Assembly (NCBI RefSeq): GCF_020966775.1
Contig: NZ_JAJKFV010000002.1
Coordinates: 620,001-684,000, forward strand
DNA from: Rhodopirellula halodulae
Lineage (GTDB): Bacteria; Planctomycetota; Planctomycetia; Pirellulales; Pirellulaceae
Direction: 5' to 3'
DNA: 64,000 bases
The translations under genes were made by a program, and so were the position numbers. Shown here piece after piece: positions 1-10,185 of this stretch (positions within the stretch are counted from its first letter, which is position 1; each line of letters opens with the position of its first letter). The notes under the pieces were generated by a model. It ran no database searches and was not told the origin of the DNA. It saw only the letters and a list, made by a program, of their open reading frames with translations.

Positions 1-1
1 G

Positions 2-529
2 GCCAATGCGCCGGGAACCGGCGTGGCAGATGACAAAGTGGTCTACGCCTACGTGCCTGAGATGATTCGTTACTACTTGGGCGAAGAACCCATTTTGTCC
101 AACGTGCCGACTTACCTTTGTGACCGGGAAGACGATCGCGCTTATGTGTTGGATCATCTAGACGAGCTCGTGGTGAAAGCCGCGGGTGAGTCAGGCGGCT
201 ATGGCATCCTGATAGGACCGCAGGCCAGCCCCGAAGAGCGACAAGAATTCGCGGCCAAGATCAAAGAGAACCCGCGGAACTATATCGCTCAACCGACGCT
301 TCAACTATCTCGCGTGCCGACCATGGTCGAAGAACACCTGGAAGGTCGTCACGTGGATCTGCGGCCGTACATTCTGTGCGAAGGACCTGACGATGTTTGG
401 GTTTTGCCTGGCGGTCTGACTCGAGTCGCTCTGAAGAAGGGCTGCTTGGTCGTCAATTCATCTCAGGGCGGTGGCAGCAAAGACACATGGGTGGTCGCTC
501 AGGCTGGTGAAACTGTCGCTCGGTTGTAG
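2..529 (+). CDS. Circularly permuted ATP-grasp protein, C-terminal part (5' cut by window)
   Basis: The frame is already open at base 2, so this is the tail (about 175 residues) of a longer protein; the GTG at 23 is probably internal. The family (DUF404/DUF407, circularly permuted type 2 ATP-grasp) is predicted to form amide or peptide bonds using ATP. The visible part carries the pattern DHLDELVVK followed by a glycine-rich GGYG stretch, and a later LRPYIL...PGGLTRVA segment, both also present in recognisable form in the fusion protein at 5069. It is followed 115 bases downstream by an alpha-E protein and then a transglutaminase, the usual partners of this family. The substrate is unknown. 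The family call is firm; the chemistry is family prediction only. Confidence 0.85.
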   Translation, partial: ANAPGTGVADDKVVYAYVPEMIRYYLGEEPILSNVPTYLCDREDDRAYVLDHLDELVVKAAGESGGYGILIGPQASPEERQEFAAKIKENPRNYIAQPTLQLSRVPTMVEEHLEGRHVDLRPYILCEGPDDVWVLPGGLTRVALKKGCLVVNSSQGGGSKDTWVVAQAGETVARL

Positions 530-644
530 TTGCGTGGCATTGTTTTCGTGCGACCATCGTTCCACGGGATCTCTACCGCCACGTTGCTGATTGGCACTGG
601 ATCTCCACTCTTCTTGCTCTTCGTTTTTTGCAGACACCACTGAT

Positions 645-1595
645 ATGCTTTCCCGCGTTGCCGAATCCGTTTACTGGATGAGTCGCCAAGTGGAGCGTGC
701 CGAGAACATCGCACGTTTCTTGGAAGTCACATTGAATTTGATCCTTGATCAGCCGGAGAACTTGGTGGACCCATGGAGTCCGCTGGTCCAAGTCACCGCT
801 GATGAGGAATGGTTCGAAGCCAAATATGGCAAACCGGACAGCCGCAACGTGGTTCAGTTCTTGGCGTTTGACGACGAGTACCCGAACTCGATGGTTTCGT
901 GCTTACGAGCCGCCCGCGAAAATGCTCGCGGGGTTCGTGAGACGCTGTCGTCCGAAGCCTTCGAGCAGCTCAATGAGTTTTATCATTTCGTGGGCGAAGC
1001 CTCTGCTGCTGCCGCGATGGATCCGACCAGCCAGTTCTTTGACGATGTGCGTCGACAAACGTTGCTGTGGAGCGGTGTGTTTGCCAGCACGATGGCCCAA
1101 GATCAAGGTTGGCACTTCGCGAATGTGGGGCGGATGCTCGAGCGAGCCGACAAGACTTCCCGAATCTTGGATGTGAAGTATTTCAATCTGCTGCCAAACT
1201 TGGCGGACGTCGGAACGGCGGTGGATGATTTGCAGTGGTCGGCATTGCTGTTGGCGATCAGTGGGTTTGAAGCCTACCGGCGCGATCATCATCAAATCGA
1301 AATCGAAAAGGTGGTGGATTTCTTTTTGTTCAATCGAACCTTCCCCCGGTCGATTCATCACTGCATCGCGTCGGCGGGATGGTCGTTGCGAGAAATTGAA
1401 GAAGCGTCCGAGAGCAATCTTCAACGGACGGCACGTCCCATTTTGGATGAACTGCAGCATCGTTTGGCTCACACGCAAGTCAAAGAAGCCCTCGCGGGCG
1501 GAATGCACCAGTTTGTTGATTCGGTCCAGATCGAAATCAACCAGATTGGTGAAGCACTCGGACAAGACTATTTTCAAACATCGGTGAATTCATGA
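645..1595 (+). CDS. Alpha-E domain protein (DUF403)
   Basis: An all-helical protein of 316 residues beginning MLSRVAESVYWMSRQVERAEN, the characteristic start of the alpha-E family; the open frame extends 18 codons upstream (to 591) but that extension lacks family similarity, so ATG 645 is chosen. A second family motif (GRMLERADKTSRILDVK) lies near residue 165-182. Alpha-E proteins have no established activity but are found almost invariably with circularly permuted ATP-grasp and transglutaminase-like proteins, where they are thought to form a helical partner or docking domain. It sits between those two genes here, and its stop overlaps the next start in an ATGA, suggesting translational coupling. 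Confidence 0.9.
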   Translation: MLSRVAESVYWMSRQVERAENIARFLEVTLNLILDQPENLVDPWSPLVQVTADEEWFEAKYGKPDSRNVVQFLAFDDEYPNSMVSCLRAARENARGVRETLSSEAFEQLNEFYHFVGEASAAAAMDPTSQFFDDVRRQTLLWSGVFASTMAQDQGWHFANVGRMLERADKTSRILDVKYFNLLPNLADVGTAVDDLQWSALLLAISGFEAYRRDHHQIEIEKVVDFFLFNRTFPRSIHHCIASAGWSLREIEEASESNLQRTARPILDELQHRLAHTQVKEALAGGMHQFVDSVQIEINQIGEALGQDYFQTSVNS

Positions 1596-4500
1596 CGATC
1601 CGCGTCGCTCTGCATCACAAGACGTCTTACCACTACGAACGACCCATCGGCGTTGGACCTCAACAAGTTCGGCTGCGTCCGGCCTATCACGGTCGCACGC
1701 CCATCGTCTCGTACAGTTTGACGGTGTCGCCGAAAGATCATTTTTGCAACTGGCAGCAGGACCCGTTTGCCAATCCGGTTGCGCGATTGGTGTTCGAGAA
1801 GCCAACGAACCACTTGACGGTCGCCGTTGATTTGGTCGCCGACATGACGGTGATCAACCCGTTTGAATTCTTCGTGGATGATTCCGCGCAAGAATGGCCG
1901 TTTGAATACGGCGCCGAAACCAAACGGCAATTGGCGAGTTACCTGACACCGGGTGAGTCGTCGCCCAAGTTCATGCAGTGGATTGAAACGCTGCCGAAGA
2001 AGTCCGAACGTATCATCGACTTTTTGGTCGACGTCAATCGAGCGACCCAGGCACGCGTGGATTACAAAATTCGTCTGGAACCCGGCGTGCAAACCCCGGA
2101 AGAAACGCTGACTCTGGGCAGTGGTTCCTGTCGCGATTCCGCGTGGTTGCTGGTCAACGCTTTTCGGCAAATGGGGATGGCGGCGCGATTTGTGTCCGGC
2201 TACCTGATTCAGTTGACAGCGGATCAGGAGTCTTTGGATGGACCCAACGGCCCGGCGGAAGACTTCTGTGATTTGCATGCTTGGACCGAGGTTTACTTGC
2301 CCGGTGCCGGGTGGGTGGGACTCGATCCAACGAGCGGTTTGCTGGCTGGCGAAGGCCACATTCCATTGGCGTGCACGCCCACCTTCACAGATGCGGCACC
2401 CATCATCGGCGGTCATGAACCGTGCGAGGTCGAATTCGCACACGAGATGTCCGTCACGCGGGTGCGTGAAGATCCTCGCGTGACCAAACCCTACGCCGAC
2501 AAGACCTGGAAAGAGATCCTTGACGCCGGTCGAGCCATCGACGAACAGTTGGACCAATCCGATGTGCGTCTGACGATGGGCGGCGAGCCCACGTTCGTTT
2601 CGATCGACAACATGGATGATCCGCAATGGAACACCGATGCGGTGGGCGAAGAGAAACGGGTGCTTAGCAACGTGTTGCTGAATCGCTTGCGAAAGCGTTG
2701 GGCACCGGGCAGTTTGCTGCACTATGGTCAAGGCAAATGGTACCCGGGCGAGTCATTGCCGCGATGGGCGCTGACTTGCATTTGGCGACGTGACGGACAG
2801 CCCATCTGGCATGACGATCAATGGATCGCGGATGAAGGAAAGGACTACGGTCACACACACAAAGACGCGGAACGGTTTGTCAAGTCACTGGCACGAGAAC
2901 TGAATGTCAGCGCGAAGATGACCTTTCCGGTCCACGAGGATGTGTTTCACTATCTTTGGCGAGAAAACCGACTGCCGATTGATGTGGATCCATCGGACCC
3001 GAAACTCGAAGATCCCAACGAACGCGCGATGATGATGCGGACGTTCAATGTTGGTTTGGGTGCACCGGTTGGCTTTGTGTTGCCCATACGACGTGCTTGG
3101 TGGCAAGCTCGACCGGGGTGGATTAGCGGACGTTGGCCTGTCCGAGCTGATCGCGTTTATTTGATCCCGGGTGATTCGCCGATCGGATTGCGTTTGCCTC
3201 TGGATCGTTTGCCAATCTCATCCGCGGTTTCGGCTCCGTTTTACACGGCGCCTTTGGATCCAACCGCACCCCGAGGGCCATTGCCCACGTCGGAGATGCC
3301 GCGTGGGAATGAACAAGACCCGCGTGCGCATCACCGCGAGGATCGCCACGACGAGTCTCGCGAAAAGATCCATCCTCAGGTCTTGGACGAAGAAGACGAC
3401 GATAACTTGCCGACTAGTGAGGACGTGGTGCAAACCGCGCTTTGTGTCGAATGTCGTTATGGCCGATTGCATGTGTTCATGCCGCCGACGCAGCGGATCG
3501 AAGACTACTTGGACTTGATCACGGCGGTGGAACAAACCTGCGTTTCAACCGGTTTGCCCGTCATCATCGAAGGCTATTTGCCACCGCATGATGATCGCGT
3601 GGAACTGTTCAAGGTCACGCCGGATCCAGGTGTGATCGAGGTCAACACGCAACCCACCGCATCGTGGGAGCAGTTGGTGAGTTTGACCGAGTCGCTGTAC
3701 GAGGAGGCTCGCAAGTCCCGATTGGGAACCGACAAGTTTGACTTGGATGGCTATCACACCGGCACCGGTGGCGGAAACCACATCGTGCTCGGGGGACGGG
3801 CTGCCAGCGAAAGCCCGTTTCTGCGACGACCGGATCTGCTCGCCAGCTTCATCCGATTTTGGAACAACCATCCGTCGTTGTCGTATATGTTCAGCAGTCG
3901 GTTCATCGGACCGACCAGCCAGGCACCGCGGATGGATGAAGCTCGCCAAGACGCGTCCTACGAGATGGACATCGCGCTGAGTCAATTGCCTCCCGTTGGC
4001 AATCAAGTTCCGCCGTGGATGGTGGATCGTTTGTTCCGCGACCTAATGGTCGATTTAACGGGGAACACGCACCGCGCCGAAATCTGTGTGGACAAGTTGT
4101 ACTCGCCCGATAGCTCGACGGGACGATTGGGGCTGGTGGAGCTTCGCGGTTTTGAAATGCCACCTCACGAACAAATGAGTTTGGCGCAGTTGCTTCTGAT
4201 TCGTTCCTGTGTCGCGGCGTTTTGGCAACAGCCATACGACCGTCCGCTGCAACATTGGGGCACGCGACTTCACGATCGTTTCTTGCTGCCGCATTTTGCC
4301 TGGCAAGATTTCCGAGAGTTGATTGGCGAATTGAACGCCAAGGGCGCGCCGCTGTCGGCGGATTGGTTCGCTGTGCATCACGAGTTTCGATTCCCGTTGA
4401 TTGGCGAAATGAAACTGGATGGCATGCGATTGGAACTCCGCAGTGCAATCGAACCGTGGTACGTGATGGGTGAAGAACCCGGATCCTCCGGGACCACGCG

Positions 4501-4939
4501 TTTCGTTGATTCTTCACTGGAACGGTTGCAAGTGAAGCTGGATGGTTTCGATCCCGAACAACATGCATTGATGGTGGGCGGTCGTGAAGTGCCACTGCAT
4601 GCGACCGGAGTGGCCGGACAATATGTGGCCGGAATTCGATACCGAGCCTGGCAGCCGCCTCGATGTTTGCACCCAACCATTGGGGTTCACACGCCGTTGC
4701 AATTCGATGTGGTGAATCGGGCGGCTCGTCGATCCGTTGGTGGTTGCACTTACCATACGGTGCACCCGGGCGGATTGGCTCACGAGCGGTTCCCGGTCAA
4801 TCCGAAAGAAGCGGAATCGCGGCGAGCTTCTCGTTTTCGTCCCTTGACGGTCACGGGTGGCGAAGTGGTGTTGCCAGGTTTGTCGCCTCGGGTGGGTTAC
4901 GAACCGTTCCCAATCACGATGGATCTGCGTCGCAATTGA
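1592..4939 (+). CDS. Large transglutaminase-like protein with DUF2126 C-terminal region
   Basis: A protein of 1115 residues. The N-terminal part is a bacterial transglutaminase-like N-domain (MTIRVALHHKTSYHYERP), followed by a papain-fold core with a complete putative triad: Cys180 in GSGSCRDSAW, His229 in LHAWTEVY and Asp245 in GLDPTSG. The rest, roughly residues 300-1110, matches the DUF2126 architecture, with conserved patterns such as LTMGGEPTFVS and GKWYPGE. Family knowledge suggests a peptidase or amide-handling activity rather than true cross-linking. The start overlaps the alpha-E stop by four bases. There is no signal peptide, so it is presumably cytoplasmic. Length and domain order are normal for this family. 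Confidence 0.9.
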   Translation: MTIRVALHHKTSYHYERPIGVGPQQVRLRPAYHGRTPIVSYSLTVSPKDHFCNWQQDPFANPVARLVFEKPTNHLTVAVDLVADMTVINPFEFFVDDSAQEWPFEYGAETKRQLASYLTPGESSPKFMQWIETLPKKSERIIDFLVDVNRATQARVDYKIRLEPGVQTPEETLTLGSGSCRDSAWLLVNAFRQMGMAARFVSGYLIQLTADQESLDGPNGPAEDFCDLHAWTEVYLPGAGWVGLDPTSGLLAGEGHIPLACTPTFTDAAPIIGGHEPCEVEFAHEMSVTRVREDPRVTKPYADKTWKEILDAGRAIDEQLDQSDVRLTMGGEPTFVSIDNMDDPQWNTDAVGEEKRVLSNVLLNRLRKRWAPGSLLHYGQGKWYPGESLPRWALTCIWRRDGQPIWHDDQWIADEGKDYGHTHKDAERFVKSLARELNVSAKMTFPVHEDVFHYLWRENRLPIDVDPSDPKLEDPNERAMMMRTFNVGLGAPVGFVLPIRRAWWQARPGWISGRWPVRADRVYLIPGDSPIGLRLPLDRLPISSAVSAPFYTAPLDPTAPRGPLPTSEMPRGNEQDPRAHHREDRHDESREKIHPQVLDEEDDDNLPTSEDVVQTALCVECRYGRLHVFMPPTQRIEDYLDLITAVEQTCVSTGLPVIIEGYLPPHDDRVELFKVTPDPGVIEVNTQPTASWEQLVSLTESLYEEARKSRLGTDKFDLDGYHTGTGGGNHIVLGGRAASESPFLRRPDLLASFIRFWNNHPSLSYMFSSRFIGPTSQAPRMDEARQDASYEMDIALSQLPPVGNQVPPWMVDRLFRDLMVDLTGNTHRAEICVDKLYSPDSSTGRLGLVELRGFEMPPHEQMSLAQLLLIRSCVAAFWQQPYDRPLQHWGTRLHDRFLLPHFAWQDFRELIGELNAKGAPLSADWFAVHHEFRFPLIGEMKLDGMRLELRSAIEPWYVMGEEPGSSGTTRFVDSSLERLQVKLDGFDPEQHALMVGGREVPLHATGVAGQYVAGIRYRAWQPPRCLHPTIGVHTPLQFDVVNRAARRSVGGCTYHTVHPGGLAHERFPVNPKEAESRRASRFRPLTVTGGEVVLPGLSPRVGYEPFPITMDLRRN

Positions 4940-5068
4940 CGTTTTGCGATGAGAAGAATTCGAAACGCAATCGGGCAACGCATTGTCGGAAAAAGCGGTT
5001 GAATCCTTCCATCGAATTGGGATTCGCCGCAATTGTGCAGGAACGGGTGACTCGTCCGATTCGAGAGG

Positions 5069-7795
5069 ATGGTTACAATTGCGCTTCAAGACTCCACTGC
5101 CACAATGATTGTTGACCGTTTGAGAGATCATCGGGCGACGGTGTTGTCATCCCCGCTCCCATCTCAGAAGAACGTGCCGATAACCACCGCAACCGCCGCA
5201 TCGGATCCTTCGCCGACGCCCCCCACGCCACCGCTATCACTGGCGGATTATGCCGCGAAAGCAAATCGATTCGATGAGTGTCGATCGGCCCAGGGAAGCC
5301 TGCGCACGTGCTGGAAAAGCATCGCGGACGAAGTCGCTAGTCTCGGCCAATCGGGACTGAACGACCGCGAATCGCAAATCGAACAATTGATTCGCGAAAA
5401 TGGTTCCACATTCCAAGTCGACACCGGCGAAGGCACCCAAACTCGGCCATGGCAATTGGCCACCGTGCCCATCGCGATTGCGGAACAAGACTGGGGACGA
5501 TTGGCGTCGGGACTCACACAACGTACCCGCGTGCTCGAAGCGGTGCTGGCGGATTTGTTGGGGCCTCAGCGGTTGCTCCGCGAACGAGTGTTGCCGCCTG
5601 AGCTAGTGTGGGACAACCCCCGGTTCCTGCGGGTCTATCACAACTTGCCCGTGTCGGCGGGACATCGTTTGCACCTGACGGGCTTTGACGTGGCTCGAGC
5701 CAACGATGGTGGGTGGTGGGTCACCGGCGATCGCACACGAGCACCCAGTGGTCTGGGTTATCTGCTGGAAAATCGCATTGTGCACGGCCGGGTGTTTCCG
5801 CATCTGAGCCGGACCGCGAATGTTCGCCGATTGGCGTGTTTCTTTGGAAAGATGCGAAGCCATTTTCGATCGCTTGCTCCGCAGCAGAACAACAACCCTC
5901 GCGTCGCATTGCTGACGCCAGGGCAGGGTAGCTATCGAGACTTCGAAGATGCGTACCTCGCACGTTATCTCGGTTACACGTTGGTGCAGGGTCGCGACTT
6001 GGCCGTTCGCGGCGAACGATTGCACCTGAAGACGTTGGGCGGGTTGCTGCCGATTGAAGTGCTTTGGCGTCACGTGTCGGATCGCAAATGTGACCCGCTC
6101 GAATTGGAACCTCATTCATCCGAAGGCGTCACCGGTTTGCTGCGTTGCAAACGGGGCGGCCAGTTGGCGGTGGTCAATTCCATCGGCAGCGTGATCACGG
6201 AAATGCCGGCCCTGATTCCCTTCTTGCCCGCCGCCGCGAAGTTGTTGTTGGGCGAAAACCTGCAGTTGCCCAGCGTCGCAACTTATTGGTGTGGTGCGGC
6301 AAAAGAACGCCAGTACGTACTGGATCACTTGGATGAATTGGTCGTGCGAGACGCCTTTGCGGTCAATGACACGCGGCCAGTGATTCCCGAGAACTGCACG
6401 GCCGACGAGAAGCACGCGCTGATTCAGCAGATCAAAGCGGAACCCAATCGGTTTGTAGGACAACAACGGCTGTCGCACAGTGTCACACCGGTTTGGCATC
6501 AGGAGCGTTTCGAGCCGTGGCATGTTTCACTGCGGACGTTTGTGTTGCAGACGAACAACAGCGTGGAAGTGCTGCCCGGCGCGTTGGCCCGAGTCAGCCC
6601 CAATGAAGACCTGCTCAGCAATTCGCCGGTGCAAGGCCAGCTTTCGCAAGATTGCTGGATCGTCAGCGAAAAGCCGGTCGACCACGAAACAACGCTTCTG
6701 AAGACAGATCACAGCACGATCGTATTGCGACGAAGCGGTGCTGAATTGCCAAGTCGCGTTGCTGAGCATTTGTTTTGGTTGGGCCGATATGTGGAACGAT
6801 GCGAGTCCATCACGCGTTTGTTGCGAACCACATTGGCAAGATTGGCCGGGGAAGATGACCTCAGTGAATTGCCGGAAATGAGCCGTCTGGTGGCGGCATT
6901 GGCAGCGGTCGGTCAGTTGGAACCGGACTACGTGATCGAGGGTCTCGACGGAGCGATGCCGCAATTGGATTCGGTGCTACCGTCCAGTGTGTTGGATACC
7001 AGCCATCCTCGTGCGTTGCAGTCCGCCATTCTCAGCTCGCTCAGCAACGCCACGGCGGTGCGAGATCGGATTTCGCTGGATGCTTATCGAATTTTCCAAA
7101 GCGTGCATGCCGATCTTGCGGGAACGAAACGCAACGTCACTCCCAATGTTTCGCGAGCACTGGAACGACTCAACCGCTTGATCACTCATCTCTTGGCGTT
7201 CAGCGGTTTGACGGCTGAAAGTTTGACTCGCACCCATGGTTGGCGATTCTTGTTGCTGGGTCGTCGCTTGGAACGCGCCGATCAGACGGCGGAATTGCTG
7301 CTGGCAACCATGACGCGTCCCATCGCGGATGAAGTGGGCATGTGCGAGGCGATCTTGGATGCCACCGATAGTTTGATGACCTACCGTTCGCGGTATCTGT
7401 CGCTGCTGCGTCCGGCTCCGACGATCGACTTGCTGGTGACGGACGAGACCAATCCGCGATCGTTGCGATTTCAACTGAATGACATTCAACAGTTGTTGTA
7501 TGATCTGCCGACAGATCCCGGTCGGGTCGCGTTGGGTGCCGATGAACGTTTGGCTCGTGAGCTTCAGCATCCGTTGCTGATCGCGGATGTCGCCACGCTG
7601 ACCGAAGTCAACAGTTCCGGAAAACGAGCTCAGTTGCAACAGTTGTTGGAATTGGTGCAGGAAAAGATCCCATTGCTCGCCAATGCGATTGCGGGCAGGT
7701 ATTTGATTCACACCGCACCGGAACAAACGTTGACGGGCGATCGAGAACAAACGCTCGATGAACCTCTTTTGCCACCGGATGAATCACAAGGTTGA
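5069..7795 (+). CDS. Circularly permuted ATP-grasp / alpha-E fusion protein
   Basis: A protein of 908 residues: an ATP-grasp region at about 75-545 and an alpha-E region at about 558-870 beginning RVAEHLFWLGRYVERCES. The fusion places in one chain what is encoded separately at 2-1595. In the ATP-grasp half the DHLDELVV motif is kept, but it is followed by RDAFAVND rather than K...GGYG, so the glycine-rich loop of the first copy is absent; other fused members of the family also have a different loop, so this may be a subtype rather than decay. The start is uncertain: ATG 5069 has GAGAGG directly against it, and ATG 5105 is an alternative. A transglutaminase gene follows five bases after the stop. 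Confidence 0.88.
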   Translation: MVTIALQDSTATMIVDRLRDHRATVLSSPLPSQKNVPITTATAASDPSPTPPTPPLSLADYAAKANRFDECRSAQGSLRTCWKSIADEVASLGQSGLNDRESQIEQLIRENGSTFQVDTGEGTQTRPWQLATVPIAIAEQDWGRLASGLTQRTRVLEAVLADLLGPQRLLRERVLPPELVWDNPRFLRVYHNLPVSAGHRLHLTGFDVARANDGGWWVTGDRTRAPSGLGYLLENRIVHGRVFPHLSRTANVRRLACFFGKMRSHFRSLAPQQNNNPRVALLTPGQGSYRDFEDAYLARYLGYTLVQGRDLAVRGERLHLKTLGGLLPIEVLWRHVSDRKCDPLELEPHSSEGVTGLLRCKRGGQLAVVNSIGSVITEMPALIPFLPAAAKLLLGENLQLPSVATYWCGAAKERQYVLDHLDELVVRDAFAVNDTRPVIPENCTADEKHALIQQIKAEPNRFVGQQRLSHSVTPVWHQERFEPWHVSLRTFVLQTNNSVEVLPGALARVSPNEDLLSNSPVQGQLSQDCWIVSEKPVDHETTLLKTDHSTIVLRRSGAELPSRVAEHLFWLGRYVERCESITRLLRTTLARLAGEDDLSELPEMSRLVAALAAVGQLEPDYVIEGLDGAMPQLDSVLPSSVLDTSHPRALQSAILSSLSNATAVRDRISLDAYRIFQSVHADLAGTKRNVTPNVSRALERLNRLITHLLAFSGLTAESLTRTHGWRFLLLGRRLERADQTAELLLATMTRPIADEVGMCEAILDATDSLMTYRSRYLSLLRPAPTIDLLVTDETNPRSLRFQLNDIQQLLYDLPTDPGRVALGADERLARELQHPLLIADVATLTEVNSSGKRAQLQQLLELVQEKIPLLANAIAGRYLIHTAPEQTLTGDREQTLDEPLLPPDESQG

Positions 7796-7800
7796 TTCTC

Positions 7801-8724
7801 ATGACGCGATCGGTCCTTTACGACATTGTGCATGAAACCAGGTATGACTACACCGAGCCGGTGGCGGTGTGTTTGAACCAACTTCGCATGAGGCCTCAAA
7901 CGAGATTGCCTTGGGTCGAATGCGAACGTTGTTCGGTGGTCATCGATCCGGTTCCCGCCAAGATCGACATGCATCCGGACTACTTTGGCAACATGGTGGA
8001 TTCGTTTGCGATCGAATCCCCACATGAGTCGTTGACGGTCAAGGTTTCAAGCCGCGTCAAAGTCACGGAAACGCATCCCTTCGAGGCTCAATCAATTCCT
8101 TCGTTGCAGCAGGTCATTGAATCGGTTCGCTTGGGTTCGAGCGATGCGGATTTGTCCGCGAAAGAGTATGTGTTTGCTTCCCCGCGAATTTCTTTGGACT
8201 CGCAATTTGCAGACTACGCTCGCGACGCGATGCAAGGATGCACGTCGGTGTTGGACGCGGTCGATCAACTGACAAAGCGTATCCACGATGACTTTCAATA
8301 CGATTCCACCGCGACAGATGTGACGACCACGACGGAAGATGCCTTCGAAATGAAAGCGGGTGTGTGTCAGGACTTCTCTCACGTGCAGTTGGCGTGTTTG
8401 CGAAGTTTGGGAGTGCCGGCACGCTACGTCAGTGGCTATTTGCGAACGTTACCGCCTCCCGGAAAACCGCGACTGATTGGCAACGATGAATCGCACGCAT
8501 GGATCAGCGTTTACGCTGGTGCACAGTTGGGGTGGGTGGACTTTGATCCGACGAACGCCTGCCAAACAGGACTCGACCACATTCCGGTTTGCATCGGGCG
8601 TGATTACGACGACATCAGTCCGATGCGTGGGATCGTTTTGGGTGGCGGCACGACCACCTTGTCCGTTCGCGTGGACGTTGCCCCGGTCGAGTCCGAGGCT
8701 GCCGCCGAAGCGATCACCGAGTGA
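7801..8724 (+). CDS. Transglutaminase-like cysteine protease family protein
   Basis: A protein of 307 residues with a transglutaminase N-domain (VLYDIVHETRYDYTEPV) and a core holding Cys189 in AGVCQDFSHV, His232 in ESHAWISV and Asp249 in DFDPTN, a complete putative triad. ATG 7801 is preferred to the TTG at 7792, because it begins at the conserved N-domain and lies just after the upstream stop. It closes the second ATP-grasp/alpha-E/transglutaminase set. Compared with the 1592 protein it lacks the DUF2126 extension, so the two enzymes probably act on different products or steps. Confidence 0.9.
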   Translation: MTRSVLYDIVHETRYDYTEPVAVCLNQLRMRPQTRLPWVECERCSVVIDPVPAKIDMHPDYFGNMVDSFAIESPHESLTVKVSSRVKVTETHPFEAQSIPSLQQVIESVRLGSSDADLSAKEYVFASPRISLDSQFADYARDAMQGCTSVLDAVDQLTKRIHDDFQYDSTATDVTTTTEDAFEMKAGVCQDFSHVQLACLRSLGVPARYVSGYLRTLPPPGKPRLIGNDESHAWISVYAGAQLGWVDFDPTNACQTGLDHIPVCIGRDYDDISPMRGIVLGGGTTTLSVRVDVAPVESEAAAEAITE

Positions 8725-8844
8725 CACCGCGGCGAGACCGGTTTCATCTTGGTACGAAACGCTTTCATCGTGGCTAGCAGTCCCCTGCTACACTGTTGGG
8801 TCGTTCGCAGTTTGCCTTGCGTCACTCAATGACCGGATCCCACC

Positions 8845-10185
8845 ATGAGTTCTTTTTCTCGACGAAACGCCCTGCGGGCCGCGGGAATTTCGATTGGCCT
8901 TCCAACCTTTGCCTCGCTGCCTAAACGTTCGGTGGGTGCATCCGAAACTGGCGCCTCGATCAGTGACGGTCCGAAGACTCAAAAGCGACGGATGGTCTGC
9001 ATCGGCAACATGTTGGGTTTCTACCCAGGTGCCTTTTGGCCGTCGACTTCAACGGAAGACGCGGGGCCTGATGCAAACCGCCTGAGCAAAGGCTTGGTAG
9101 AGCGAGCAACGATTCCGTTTGGCCAATCGAGTCGATCGTTGTCGCAGATCTCAAACCAAATGACACTCGTGTCGGGTTTGGATCACGGGCTGAAAGGTGG
9201 ACACTTCGCGATCCACGCATTTCTGTCAGGTGTTCGCCAAGTCGATGCACACACGATGCCGATGGCCAACATCACCGTCGATCAATTCGCGGCGCAATCG
9301 ATTCCGGGTGTCACACGATTTCCAGCCTTGACCATTGGTAGCGAATCGGGCATCCACGGCGGTTGCCAACTCTCATGGACTCGCAGCGGAACGCGCGTTC
9401 CACCGATCCCGGGACCACAACAACTGTTCGAGACACTGTTTGTGGGTACCGATCCAAAGAAGAAACAAGCGGCGGCGGAACAAATCGGTCTGCAGAATTC
9501 CATTCTCGATGTCGTTCTGGGAAATGCGAAGGATCTGAAACGCCAACTCAACTCACAGGACCAACAAAAACTTGAGGAGTATCTGACGTCGGTCCGTGAC
9601 GTCGAGCAACGATTGAAGCTGCGTCGAAATTGGATTGACGTTCCCAAACCGAAGGCACCTTTTGCTGCCCCGCGGAATCGAAACATGGTGGAGGATCTGC
9701 CGCTGCTCTACGATCTAATCGTGCTGGCTTTGCAGACTGATTCGACGCGGATTGCCACGCTCGAAATCGGTGGCGACTTCAATCCAAACGACCTCGGTAT
9801 CCAAGGTGGATATCACGCTTTGTCACACCATGGACAGCGGCAGGAAAACATCGACAAACTGATCGCCATCGAAAGCTACCAAGTCGAGCAATATGTCCGC
9901 TTCATTCAGAAGCTCGACGAAACCTTCGATGAGAATGGATCGTTGTTGGATCAAACGGCGGTGCTGTTCGGCAGTGGGATGGGCAATGCCAACTCGCACA
10001 CCAATTCCAATTTGCCAATCGTGGTGGCCGGTGGTGGAGGGCGACATGGTCGATGGTTGGACTTTGATGAGCGTGCGTCGGATCGACCTCCGCTCACCAA
10101 CTTGTTTGTGTCGATGCTGCAAGAGTTCGGCGTTGAAACGGATCAATTTGCCAACAGCACCGGAACGTTGCGAGGTTGGGCATGA
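8845..10185 (+). CDS. DUF1552 family protein with Tat-type signal
   Basis: A protein of 446 residues starting MSSFSRRNALRAAGISIG, a twin-arginine signal-like N-terminus, then a DUF1552 body (for example FGSGMGNANSHTNSNLP near residue 375). It overlaps the next gene by four bases (ATGA at 10182). DUF1552 and DUF1592 proteins occur as pairs in large numbers in planctomycetes; DUF1552 resembles secreted hydrolase/sulfatase-like alkaline phosphatase folds, but no reaction has been established. Export in a folded state is inferred from the Tat motif. Confidence 0.9.
   Translation: MSSFSRRNALRAAGISIGLPTFASLPKRSVGASETGASISDGPKTQKRRMVCIGNMLGFYPGAFWPSTSTEDAGPDANRLSKGLVERATIPFGQSSRSLSQISNQMTLVSGLDHGLKGGHFAIHAFLSGVRQVDAHTMPMANITVDQFAAQSIPGVTRFPALTIGSESGIHGGCQLSWTRSGTRVPPIPGPQQLFETLFVGTDPKKKQAAAEQIGLQNSILDVVLGNAKDLKRQLNSQDQQKLEEYLTSVRDVEQRLKLRRNWIDVPKPKAPFAAPRNRNMVEDLPLLYDLIVLALQTDSTRIATLEIGGDFNPNDLGIQGGYHALSHHGQRQENIDKLIAIESYQVEQYVRFIQKLDETFDENGSLLDQTAVLFGSGMGNANSHTNSNLPIVVAGGGGRHGRWLDFDERASDRPPLTNLFVSMLQEFGVETDQFANSTGTLRGWA

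Noticed and set aside
10176-10181. TTG start six bases before ATG for the DUF1592-type gene
   Set aside because: The ATG at 10182 makes the usual ATGA overlap and keeps the signal peptide.
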